The position numbers and the translations under genes were made by a program. A stretch of 64,000 nucleotides of DNA from Blastobasis lacticolella. Taxonomy: Eukaryota; Arthropoda; Insecta; Lepidoptera; Blastobasidae. The stretch's first letter is position 1. Every line of letters begins with the position of its first letter. The stretch lies in contig LR990057.1 in assembly GCA_905147135.1 (NCBI GenBank), positions 62,001 through 126,000 on the forward strand, written 5' to 3'. The notes under the pieces were generated by a model. The model did no database searches, had not been told where the DNA came from, and saw nothing but the letters and a program-made list of their open reading frames with translations. Positions 9,652 to 20,587 of the stretch are shown here, piece by piece.

Positions 9652-11300
9652 CGTACTAGGCGCAATATTAAGGAGGTCTAAATTATCCGTTTTGTATTTT
9701 TTGTCTTCGAGGGTTCTGTACAAAAAAATATTGTAATCAATTATGATTTTAATTCAAAAGGTTCATTCATAGTTTTTACGAAAGTGCACCACCACCTAAC
9801 TAATAGCAAAGTAGTCTTATTCTAATTACTGTAGCATATTAATGTAGCAAACTCTAATTAATGTAACATCTTTGTCTTTTTACGAGTTTGCTTTCTCATG
9901 TCATGTCTGTCAGTCATGTTTCAGTGTCGCGTAGGTAATCGTACCTATCGTTTTCACGAACATTTCTTATCAACTAAAATTAACTTAATGATTCTTAGTT
10001 GATGGAGCTTTACCTGTAAATATCCCATGCTTCACCCAATTGGAGAACCTAGGTCACCTAGGTGGAGCACGGACCCAAACACAATTTTAGAAATTACTGT
10101 CTAGGTTACTGTCATTGTACCAAACTACCCGATAAAATCGTGATAAGCAAATGTAGGCCATCGCCATAAGGATTATTATTAAGCCCACAGTTGGATTCGC
10201 TTGAGACTCACTTTAACAAATAAAAAAAAAATCAACATTATGGTGCAACTACCAGGAGAACATAAAACGAGAGAACATAAAAGGCGAAATAAGTTAGACC
10301 CCTAAAACACGGATCCCTAAGTACGAATCCTTTTGCACGTGCCGTCAAGGTCAAGGCCGGCGCCGGAGCTGTGGCGGCGCTTTTGACATCAAAATAGAAA
10401 CTGAAAACTACAAAATCTAAAAATATAATACTTTGGCGGGCCGTTCTTTATTTTGTGGTTTGACCCACGGCGCGACTTCCATTGACGAAATTTGCCTACT
10501 TTCGCGTCGTATTCGTTCATTCAGTTTTTAGCTTTTCGCGTGACCGAAATGATTGTTGCGTTGTAGTTGTAGGATACCTAAGTACCTATTGTGAAGATAA
10601 CTGTGATAAGAGTGTTAACGATGTGAACGAATGATTTATAGCTTCAGGTACCAGTATTAACGTAGTCTTGTCTGTGTTCAGCGTTCAACGTTTAAGTATT
10701 GTGATAATCATTATTCTGTGTATGAATGCAAGCTAGCAGTAGGCCAAACACCATGGTACCTACCTATTTACGTATTGCATAGCAACCAGAGCCTGCGTAG
10801 TGTTGTGTATCTGTGTGTATGGAGTGTACCTACCTAGCTACGCTACGATACGAGTGCAAGCTTACTTGATAGTTAATACCTATCAGTCATCCGAGCCACA
10901 AGAAAGCAAGAAAGTATGGCACCTGACGCTGTTTGTTTTCATAAAATAACTTTAAAAAGGTACGTACCTACATGCTTTAAAGGTCTAGGTTCTAGCTAGA
11001 CTTTAAGATATGCTACCTAGCTAGTACCTAATCGTAACGTTAGGAGGTTCTTTTCCGACGGGAAATAGGCAGAAAAGACAACGCTTTTATCTGTTCATGA
11101 AAACATGTAGGTATTTAGTAAAACCTGTCTGTAATCTGTTTCAACAAAACTAGTCTCATAAGTGGTTCCCTACGCTACGTAGGTCCCTAGATGAGTGAAC
11201 CATTTTAGTAGGACATAGTACCTACTTATTTGTGTAGAACGATTTATCAATTGAACGAATTCTGTTTTAGTTATGTAGCTATCTTAAGTATGTTTTTCAA
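9652..11300. other. No gene seen
   Basis: No supported coding region. Around 10330-10700 there is a GC-rich patch (CCGGCGCCGGAGC) followed by TTCATTCAGTTTTTAGC, which could pass for an initiator-type promoter, but no downstream exon is evident. Confidence 0.3.
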
Positions 11301-11566
11301 GAACGTTGGTGGCTGGGCGGTTGAGTATCCGACTCGTAAGCGAGAGAGGTGCCGGGTTCGAATCCCGCTGTGGCAATGTACCAATGACTCTTTTCTGAGT
11401 TATGTACATTAGTTAAAATTAACCGATGCTCCTATGGTGAGGGAAACATCATGATGAAATCTGCAAATTCTGGCAACTGAAATTGTAACCATGATCCAAT
11501 CGAGTCAGGTTCCCCTGGTAGCAGGGTCATGGAGGTCAGATGGTAGTCGCTCCACTGTAACAAATT
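11301..11566 (+). repeat. SINE-1 family copy (plus), part of inverted pair
   Basis: The tRNA-like head has an A-box region (GTGGCTGGGCGGTTGAG) and an intact B box (GGGTTCGAATCC at about 11352-11363). It is followed by the family body (ACATTAGTTAAAATTAACC, GGTTCCCCTGGTAGCAGGG, CAGATGGTAGTCGCTCCAC). The 3' end is shortened. It faces the minus copy that starts about 30 bases later. The head resembles tRNA-Ser/Leu type genes but lacks a full cloverleaf. Confidence 0.8.
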
Positions 11567-11596
11567 CTTTTCTCTCCACAAAATTATTTTCCGTGC

Positions 11597-11933
11597 CCGT
11601 GGTCCGCTTTGACTATGGTCCATGATCTAGGATTTGGCAGATTAGGTAATTAATTGCAGTGGAGCGACTGCCATCTGACATTCCTTGTCTCCTAACCCTG
11701 CTACCAAGGGAACCTGAGCAGATTGGATCATGGTTACTTACACATTCAGTCGTCTGAACTGAATGTGTAAGTTTCATCACGATGATTTCCCTCACCGTAA
11801 AAGCATCGGTTAGTATTCAGCTACTGTGCATAACTTAGAAAAGAGTTAGTGGTACATGGCGGCAGTGGGATTCGAACCCGGTACCTCACGCGTACGAGTC
11901 GGATACCGCCACCTTAGGCCACCGACGCTCCGA
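11597..11933 (-). repeat. SINE-1 family copy (minus), part of inverted pair
   Basis: A full-length copy in opposite orientation to the preceding one. The minus-strand head reads GGAGCGTCGGTGGCCTAAGG and the B box GGGTTCGAATCC is intact at about 11868-11880 (minus). The body runs leftward to GTCAAAGCGGACCACGGGC. Together the two copies could fold into a hairpin of more than 250 bp if transcribed through. Confidence 0.8.
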
Positions 11934-12040
11934 CTATTTAAGCATACCTACCTATCGAAAATAATTAGTGTAGGCAAGTTCCTAGTTAATTTGGTAGAGC
12001 CTATTCATGTAGATAAGTAGGTAACATTTAGTACGACGCC

Positions 12041-12490
12041 TGGTAGTAAGATGAAGGAGGTTGGTTTGTTTTGATATGAATGGCACGAGGTTATTACTCG
12101 TCCTTATGGTGTGTACACACTCAACGTACGCCAACGAAGGGCTGTCGGCCGAATTATTTGGACTTCTAATGTCTAATACTTGCATTTCGTGGTCAAGCAA
12201 ACGATCTTTGGGAGTTTTGGGAACCGATTCGGGCTCGTATTTGCACGTTTGTTTGTTGGGCTTCGGTATCCGCCCAAACTGCGATTGGATGATTACTTCT
12301 ATACGTTTGATGTTACCGCCACGCTGCACTGCGGATTGCCGGCCGGCACACGCCAACGGACAATCGTTAGCCGAAACGGCTGCGCGTCACACATCGCCCG
12401 GTGTGTACGCAGCATTAGGCTCCTGGTAGTAGGCTTGAGGAGGTTGCTTTGTTTCGATAGGGGTCGCACGAGGTTATTAACCTGTTTTTT
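12041..12490. repeat. Direct repeats of about 70 bp, 380 bp apart
   Basis: 12041-12105 and 12421-12490 share CCTGGTAGTA, GAGGAGGTTG or a variant, and GCACGAGGTTATTA at matching spacing. Between them is unremarkable mixed sequence with CGCCAACGGACAATCG and GCCGAAACGGC blocks. Possibly internal repeats of the surrounding TIR element. Confidence 0.5.
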
Positions 12491-12769
12491 ATATGATCAT
12501 CAACTTGAAATAGAGCTGCGCTTCAACGTAGTCGATATGGTTATTTATCTTTAAAAAATAATTTTTTTTATTAAAATTAAAATTCAATGTCCGGATAAAA
12601 TGAAGTCGCCAGTGCACTCTTTGAAAGCTCTACTTTAACACCCTTTCAGCTTTATACATGTATTATGAAACACCCTGTATATGTGTATTTTTATAGGTTT
12701 AAATATATTTATTTAGGTTAAGTTAATTTACTTAGTACGTTTATAGTATAGGTACTCATTGTTGCCTCC

Positions 12770-12905
12770 ACCGCTCGTTAAAGCTCTTTTCAGCTTATCT
12801 AAGGTTAGCTGTAATAAATCCCATTGTGGAATAAGCCCGCCTTTGCAATGTATTTTATATCACTTTTGTTATATAGTTCTAAGGTATTTGATGCAATAAA
12901 GAGTT
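12770..12905 (+). repeat. LINE 3'-UTR remnant
   Basis: GGAATAAGCCCGCCTTTGCA and the terminal GATGCAATAAAG match the 3' end of the LINE remnant at 41640-42090 (GATAAGCCCACCTTTG, then TGTGCAATAAAG). This is a noncoding 3' terminal fragment only. Confidence 0.45.
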
Positions 12906-15600
12906 GATGCATACATACATGGTTCCATAGATGGATCCATGGAGAGTGGTGATCGTTGATCTGTACGGACAGAGGCGGTAGATAAACCGCATAGGTACTC
13001 AGTCCTGAGTGGGAATCGACTCTGCGTCAGCCACTTGCAAGGCGGAAGCACGGACGGAATTTTATTAAAGTCAAGTACTACTTGGAATATTTAGTATGCT
13101 TAAAGGCGCATCATGGAGCCGCTAAAATTATTATATTCATTACCACCTCTCTAAGTAGGTACCTGTGATGACTAAATAAATGATTATGATAACGATTAAA
13201 GCTGAAAGCACCCGCCTCTCGGCCACCACGGTTAGCGTGTACTACATACAAACATACGTTTACATAAAGCTGACGCATGGATTGTCTATTTTTCCGTTTC
13301 CCTATTGCCACAGGTTCCTCATCCGATGTCAATCCATCGCTTCGTAGGCCTCCTTCGGGACCTCTTTCTGATATCGGTAAGTTTAGGCTCTTCTTTCCCA
13401 GGCAACCTTGGGGCTTACGCACTACGTAAACTATTCGAATATAATCATAAAATAACTAAATTCAATTTAGTCAAGCCCAGTAAAGCTTTCTATCGGCCTG
13501 ATTTATGTAAGTTAACGTAAAGTAAAATTCCCATGTGGGAAGCATTTTCTAATGCTTGTCGGATAAAAGGCACGGAATCACACACGGCGGTGCGGGGGGC
13601 GCGGGGGGCGGGGGGCGCTGATTAGGGCCGCCCCGCTCCCCGCGCCCGCCCGCTGCCAGCGCCTCTGCGTTTCTTGCGGCCACAGTCAGGAAAAGTCATA
13701 GAGGAACTATTCCCCTGGAACGACCTTTTTATAATAGAAAAAGGCGAACGAAGAAGTAGACCTCCTGATTTTATGCTCACCGCCGTCTATGGACATTTGC
13801 AACCAGGGGCGATACCAGGGCGTTTCCCATCTCCTCCACTCCACGTACCTCCCGAAGGATCGCATGTCCAAAGGAAAGACTGGGAGATCACAAAAATTTG
13901 AAAAGTAGGTACGACCGAGAAACGTTCTTTCGAAACGTCGCCGCGTCGCTGCGTCGCGTAGACAATAAGGGTGTAATGTGGATGAGCCCGCAGCGGGACT
14001 TCAAACTACAGATCCGCGGTATCCCTTGATATCTTGATACGCGGTAGATATGGTGTAAGTAAAGGAACACGTTGCCGAATGCCACGGTCAAATAAGCAAA
14101 GTCACGTCTTCAATGTAGCGCAGAACATCCCTACCTAGTAAAGTTTTATGGTATTTTACCATTATCAGTCAGTAAGAGCTAGCCATATAACTGCCGAGTG
14201 CGCCTAAGTGCCCTACTGCTGCGTATCCCCACTGTGGCAGCGGGCGGCGCGGGGCGGATCCGGAAGAAGATAACTTGGAAGCTGTGCCAAAAACTATTGC
14301 AAGATTGCAAAGCTTCGCCCTGATTCCATTGCCAGATAGATACCGATATCCGTATCTGGCAAATAACTTCCCGAGTGAGTACAGGAGCACCACGCCCCGC
14401 GCGCGGCTGCGGCTGGCTCGCCGATTAAAAATACAAGCTTTGATGTAGGTACCTACTTTTTCTGTTCTACGGCAAGCGCAATGCCCTGGCTTAGTTAAGC
14501 CTATGTCTAATGGAAAGCGTAACCAATTTCATACAGACAGTTTGAGAAATCATCTATGAACTGTCCAAACTGACTTGTCTTATTTGGTGAATAAACAAGA
14601 CCCAAAATCACAAGTTGCCGTATCAATTACGTTACGTATACTGTGCATAGATGTCTGGAATTATATAAGAATCACATAGAATGTGAATTTCAACGAATAT
14701 GCTGTAAATTATCAATTTAAATTCATAATTTCCATAGCCGAATAAGACAAGTCAGTCTGGACAGATTTTACCTACCATGGTCAGTACCAAGTCAGAGCCA
14801 TAGTCCGCTAGCGTAGCATTGTAGTTTGCCTACACTTTTTTTCCTTCTTCATCTTCTTCCTTCGTGACTCAAACGCACAGTCAAGCCACGTAACAGCACC
14901 CATTAAAAGCTTTCGATAAGTTTTGTGCAAAAGAAGCAAGGAAATAAAACCCAAAGGCACGGTTAAAGGTTCGTGTGTTGTCATGGCGAGGCTATACCTA
15001 CACTTGAAGTAAGTTTACATCAAACGTTCTAGTTCGCGAGCAACAAGCATTCATGATTTGTGTTTCAACAAAATACCTACTTACCTAGCTATACAGAGTA
15101 GGCTATTCAGAGTAGGTATTGCCTCGCCTTCCTGTTTCTTTATAAAGCGATGGTTCCATCCAGACATTACTATAACCAATCTGGTGTAAAGCCAGCGAAA
15201 TAGAGAGCCAAATCGCAATTAATGTGTATTCAATCTGGCCCTGAATGGACGCGCAGAGAAAGTTCGCCGTTTGAAGCAGGAATGTGTGAAAAGACTGAGT
15301 TCCTTTTGTAGGTAGTTACAGAGCGTTGATTTGAACCGTATTCTGAAACTGAAATACCGTCTTGATTAATGAATATATCCAATTTTATACTATTAAGTAC
15401 TATTCAAAAACCATGTTCCGAGTCGGAATGGGTCTCCAGAGAGAGTCAATGAATAAAATACGAGCCCGGCGTTGGCTTGCTGCAGGTTATGTTGTAATAG
15501 TAAGTAAGGTATGAAGGACTTGAAGTCGAGTTCTGTGTAAATGTTTTTATTTACATTTACGTACAGTCAAACAAATATGAAGCTACTCAGAGGCCCTAAC
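12906..15600. other. No gene seen; GC-rich island 13580-13665
   Basis: No supported coding region over about 2.7 kb. The island contains GCGGGGGGCGCGGGGGGCGG, a strong G-quadruplex candidate, followed by a C-rich counterpart. A possible short LINE C-terminal piece (RRPTKRWIDI, minus) is near 13345-13380. 14220-14300 is moderately GC-rich. Confidence 0.35.
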
Positions 15601-15619
15601 AGAGCGCGTCTATTTAGCC

Positions 15620-15830
15620 GCACTAGCTTCTGCGCGCGACTTCATCCGCGTAAAATTCTGTTATGCCGTGTTCCCGCCCGAATCACAATGAATTTCGTGA
15701 TAAATGGTAATACATTTGAGCATCATTTTTTAATACAAGCTGCCACAGCAAAATTTCATCAAAATACCTTCAATAGTTTTTCGTGAAAAAGTAAGAAATA
15801 TAAGTCCAAACACCCATCCTAAAATCTTTC
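15620..15830. repeat. Degenerate interspersed repeat (RTE 3'-end type)
   Basis: TTCTGCGCGCGACTTCATCC, then TGCCACAGCAAAATTTCATC, then AATAGTTTTTCGTGAAAAAG. This has the order of the common lepidopteran repeat seen in a better copy at 8341-8545. It is heavily diverged. Confidence 0.4.
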
Positions 15831-15877
15831 GCCAACTAGTAGGCGCAATGTGGTCTCTGCCTACCTCTGCCGGAAAA

Positions 15878-15923
15878 TATGTACGTATGTACCTATATTA
15901 CCCTATAGGTACATACGTACATA
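15878..15923. repeat. Perfect 20-bp inverted repeat with 6-base loop
   Basis: The arms TATGTACGTATGTACCTATA and its exact reverse complement are separated by TTACCC. A further partial copy (CGTATGTACCTATAGGGTA) follows at about 15933-15951. It could form a cruciform. Confidence 0.8.
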
Positions 15924-15951
15924 CCTATATACCGTATGTACCTATAGGGTA

Positions 15952-17111
15952 GTATTTTCAACCATACAGCCTAAAACAGTCAAGTCAACTATTAGACGAC
16001 TCACAGATTAGAAAGAAGTAAGGTAACATGAGTCTCCTAATCTTAGCTCCTAATGGATGGAGAGTATATAGTGGGGGATTTCAGTCTACTAGAATAGGTA
16101 CTAGATACACAACCACAGACACAATTCCACACGTTCTCGAGGGACAATGTCCTAGCTAATCTGCTTCTGAGATTAGTTTCTACGCTTTGACATCCATGAG
16201 CAGAAAGGTTTCTGCTTGCACTATATCGGACACATAACCCGTGCACATAGCTCGAAATTGCCAAGTCAGAAAAAATTATTGCACCAATAAAGTTCTAGAC
16301 AACAAATTGTTGTTGTTTAAGTATTATTATTGACTCAGTAGGTTTTAAAGAGAACTACGATGCAATTTGCAGAATATTTATTACGGGAGATTCACGATTT
16401 TTATGTAACAATGTTTATGACGGGATCTCTTTTTGTTAAGAATATTTCTTTCGTAGGCGCTTCAGGGGTCTAAAAAGGCCACTTTGTGTTTCATATTATG
16501 ATTCATATAAGAATGCTACAACCTTATCTGATCTGGCCGTAGAGGGAGTATAACATAGAGATGACAAGCTAATAATAATACCATACATGAACGAGCTCAC
16601 AACATACAAAAACTGCTTAGAATGAAAAGGACGAAGACAATATTTGTTGTTCTTGTCAGAATATGAGATTTATTGTTGGTCGCAATTGCAATTCCGACCA
16701 ACAGGTCGATACATCCCAAATGATCTCAATATAATTGTGAATTTTGCGACATTTACAATAAATAAAGTAGCGGATGTAAGCTAAAATCGATTGCCGCATA
16801 GTACCTACTCAACATTTGAAAATGGTTGTATGGGCTGCAAAAGCCGTACTGAGCGAAAATTAGAAGATTTATCCTTTCATACGTAAATACAATTTTTAGC
16901 TAAAGTATTGCTTGCTTTGTTAAAAGATTATTGGAGTAAAGCAGTAAAATACTAGCATAATTTGATAAAACATTAGAAATAATGTGTAAAAACGTAAAAT
17001 GTTATCACCATAATCAGTATATTATTACCTGACAGACGCACGTTTTCTGGCCTGTTTTTGCTCTTACTTTGCATAAAGGTTTAGGTAATTAGAATTATAT
17101 GTTAAGTAATA
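15952..17111. other. No gene seen; one transposon-end fragment
   Basis: AT-rich and noncoding. At 16463-16510 there is a single end of the CAG-flanked transposon family described at 45492-46446 (GGGTCTAAAAAGGCCACTTT, then ATATTATGATTCATA). No matching second end is seen nearby, so it is a solo or truncated copy. Confidence 0.4.
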
Positions 17112-19441
17112 TTATGTTTTTTGTACAAGTTTTGGGGAGTACAAGTTGAGGGACTCTTTATGATGAACTCATTTTTCAGGAAGCCGGATCATCGCAGATG
17201 GACGTGGGTTAGTCCCGATGGTGTCACAAAAAATGAGATTGACTTCATCCTATCTACGAAACGGCATATATTCAATGATGTTTCGGTGATCAATAGCGTT
17301 AAAATTGGCAGTGATCACCGCTTGGTAAGAGGCACATTGAATATTAATCCCCAGCTGGAAAGATCGAGATTGATGAGGTCCACGCTCCGGCCTATACCCA
17401 TCCAAATACAAAACCCCGAGAGCTTTCAACTCGAATTACAAAATCGCTTCGAGTGCCTAGGAGAGTGCGTCGACGTGGACGACTATAATAACAGGTTCGT
17501 GGAAACTGTCTATACGGTTGGGTCAAAGTTTAATAAAGCCTGCCGTACAAACAGAACAAACAAAATCTCCGACGATACCCTCAAACTCATCGAAGAAAGA
17601 CGCGGAATGACTCTGCAATCCCCTGATGATGTCTCTCAATTTAGGCGACTTAATCGACAGATCTCCAAGTCTCTGACTCGCGACATACGCCGCTTCAATA
17701 CTACCAATATTGAGGCGGCAATCGAGCGGAACAAAGGCTCTAAAGTCTTTGCGAGAGATCTGTCGATTGGACAGAGCCAGTTGACGAGACTGAAAATGGA
17801 TGACGGCAGAGTTGTTTCGACCATGTCCGAGGTTTTGAGGGAAGTCGAGAGGTTCTATGGACAGTTATACACGACAACACGGGCACCTGTTACCAGTATG
17901 GCAAAAGACCCCAGAGCCAAGTTGACCCGACACTACACCAAAGATATCCCGGACATCAGCCTGTACGAGATTAGTATGGCTCTCAAACAGCTTAAGAACA
18001 ACAAGGCGCCGGGTGATGATGGAATTACGGCTGAGCTTCTGAAAGCTGGTGGCAAACCTGTGCTTAAGACCCTTCAGAAGCTGTTCAATTCCGTCATCCT
18101 CGAGGGCAAAACGCCGGAAGCATGGCACAGAAGCATAGTGATATTGTTCTTCAAGAAAGGTGATAAGGCTCTCTTGAAGAACTTCAGACCAATATCGCTA
18201 CTGACCCATGTCTATAAGCTGTTTTCGAGAGTCATTACGAATCGTCTCGCACGCAGGTTTGATGACTTCCAGCCTCCCGAACAAGCCGGATTCCGAAAAG
18301 GTTTTAGTACCATAGACCACATACATACGCTGCGGCAGGTTGTACAGAAGACCGAAGAGTATAACCGGCCATTATGCTTGGCGTTTGTGGACTATGAGAA
18401 AGCCTTCAATTCGATCGAAACTTGGGCGGTGCTCCAGTCTCTACAGCGGTGCCAAATTGACTATCGATATTTCGAAGCATTGAAGTGTTTATACAAAAAC
18501 GCCACTATGTCAGTTCGTCTCCAGGACAAGACCACAGAACCTATTCAGCTGCAGCGAAGTTGTTTACCGCTGCACTGAAGGATATCTTTAGGCTTCTGGA
18601 CTGGGACGGACTTGGCATCAATATTAACGGCGAGTACCTCACGCACCTCAGATTTGCTGACGATATCGTAGTCATGGCTGAAACCCTGGAAGACTTGGGC
18701 AAAATGCTCGATGACCTCTGTAGTGCCTCTCAACAAGTAGGTCTTAAAATGAACATGGACAAGACGAAAATTATGTCGAATGTCCATGTTGTGCCTACTC
18801 CAGTGACAGTTGGAGGCACTCCACTTGAAGTTGTTGACGACTATACATACCTAGGACAAATAGTCCGGCTAGGTAGGTCCAATTTCGAGAAAGAGGTCAA
18901 TCGACGAATCCAACTCGGTTGGGCAGCGTTCGGGAAGCTACGCCACATATTTTCGTCCCAATTACCGCAGTGTCTCAAGACGAAGGTCTTTGACCAATGT
19001 GTGTTGCCAGTGATGACTTACGGAGCTGAAACGTGGCCACTCACTATGGGCCTTATAAGAAAGCTCACTGTTACCCAAAGGGCAATGGAAGGAGCTATGC
19101 TCGGAGTTTCTTTGCGCGATCGAGTCAGAAATGAGGAGATCCGCAAGCGAACCAAGGTCACCGACATAGCTGTAAGGATTGCCAGACTGAAGTGGCAGTG
19201 GGCAGGGCACATAGCTCGAAGAACAGATGGCCGATGGGGCAGTAAAGTTCTCGAGTGGCGACCACGTACCGGTAGACGCAGCGTGGGTGGCGTGGCCTCC
19301 TACAAGGTGGACCGACGACCTGGTAAGGATCGCAGGTACCAGCTGGATGCGGAAAGCACAGGACCGGTCTTTGTGGAGATCTCTGGGGGAGGCCTATGCC
19401 CAGCAGTGGGCGTCTTCTGGCTGATATGATGATGATGATGA
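17112..19441 (+). pseudogene. RTE-type LINE, 5'-truncated and frame-broken
   Basis: The first frame (17121-18578) opens with the C-terminal part of an AP-like endonuclease: WTWVSPDGVTKNEIDFIL, then GSDHRLVR carrying the catalytic SDH. RT blocks follow: KAPGDDGITAELL, FRPISLLTHVYKLFSRV, QAGFRKGFSTIDHI and FVDYEKAFNSIE (motif A). Near 18558 the frame breaks. The second frame (from about 18555) resumes at LFTAALKDI and carries LRFADDIVVMAE (motif C, FADD), the KYLG-like DYTYLGQIV, and a C-terminal tail WTDDLVRIAG plus WRSLGEAYAQQW. The segment lost at the break is where the invariant GVRQGD..SP motif B should be. The copy ends in an (ATG)n run at 19424-19440, the short-repeat tail typical of RTE elements. 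Confidence 0.85.
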
Positions 19442-20587
19442 AAAAACTGAAAATTCTCTTCAATATATCAAACATAAGGGTGGTCTGCGTTATCCATCAA
19501 AATCGATAATAAAATTGTGCGAAATAGCCTAAGAATTAAAAAAAGAAAATACCAATGAAAAATATCCATTGCAATATCTTATACAGAAATGTTTGAAAAA
19601 ATGTGTTGGAATCAAATTATTTCTTGATCACGATTATTCCGATAGATATTTGAAAATCATTATTCTCTTTTAATTAAAGCGGTGTGTAAGAAATATTTGA
19701 ATGTACGCATTCACTATGCTACAAAATCATTTATAAATAAAGGTGACAGCGTACGAAATATGTATAATAAATTGAGTTTATTCAAAGGCCATTGAGCCCC
19801 TATCTACGTACATATCATGTTGTGCTTAAGGACTTAATATTAAATTTATTAATTGTTTTTATTTTTATCCTATGGTGCCTAGATTATTTTCGATTAGCTA
19901 AATTATAAGTTCATTCGAAAGCGTCACCTTCTCTCGTGCTCTAAGGTAAGTGGGTAATAACAAAAATTTTTACTTTGTTATGAACATTCATTGTACATGG
20001 CTAAACGCCTCGTATTGAAATAATTTTGTATTAATTAACATTCGAAGTATAGAGTGCGCGATGATAACTTTGCGCGCGGCTGAAAATGGAACTAAATTTG
20101 ATAGTCTGTAAGACCTTATGGAGTAAAGTGTTTCTTTTGTCATTTATTTATTTGTTATGACGCGCACTCTAGTAAATTGATTCGCATTATGTACGTCTGA
20201 TACGTACTAGCTCATATCTAGTCACATGATGGGGCATTAAAAAAATAAGAGGATTTTTCGTAGAGGTTGTACCCGGCCTATATAAGTTTTTCTATGAGAT
20301 CTTATCCATTTTAGATAAAAAAAAATTAAAATTCATTTATTTCAGACGAAGTAGTCCATATTACATTAGGATGTCAACGTTATGAGTACAATGTCAAATA
20401 ATTAAAATATAATTCATTAGTATTACAATTGAAATGTCAAGATCTAAATATAATACCATCGATATGTCAAAAATTTAAATTCCAATTTTCAATAAATTCA
20501 AGTAACATGTCTAATTTTTTTTTTTGTTAGTAAAGCATATTTCGTAATATTAAGTTAGTGTATAATTGAATTTAAAGTATAATTAAT
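19442..20587. other. No gene seen; AT-rich
   Basis: Very AT-rich noncoding sequence with several homopolymer A/T runs (for example 20516-20526). Part of 20300-20587 may be the 3' untranslated region of the minus-strand LINE that ends at 20588, but I cannot place its terminus. Confidence 0.3.

Larger units (their letters stand above)
8591..12677. mobile_element. 4.1-kb TIR element, non-autonomous, TA-flanked
   Basis: The ends are perfect inverted repeats of 29 bases. The left starts CAGGGTGTTTCATAATACAT at 8591, and the same sequence is found reverse-complemented ending at 12677. Both ends are flanked by TA (8589-8590 and 12678-12679), the target duplication of the Tc1/mariner/IS630 superfamily. 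No transposase-sized frame lies inside; the largest frames, about 120 residues near 12000-12430, show no family motif. The interior holds a smaller CAGGGTG-ended element (9217-9651), two SINE copies in inverted order (11301-11933) and a 70-bp direct repeat near the right end. Either a non-autonomous element grew by nested insertions, or two TIR copies bracket unrelated DNA. Confidence 0.6.

Noticed and set aside
10330..10700. Promoter-like region with GC-rich patch and TTCAGTTTTTAGC initiator
   Set aside because: No coding exon follows within a reasonable distance and the region lies inside a transposon.
11311..11380. tRNA-like sequence with a perfect B box
   Set aside because: It is the head of a SINE whose body follows and which recurs at least eight times in the window; a full tRNA cloverleaf is not formed.
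11982..12429. Frames of 122-124 residues on both strands near the right end of the 4.1-kb TIR element
   Set aside because: Considered as a possible transposase; no DDE-type spacing or HTH, and both strands are equally open.
19424..19440. ATG microsatellite as a stand-alone repeat
   Set aside because: It is the natural 3' tail of the RTE-type LINE immediately upstream.
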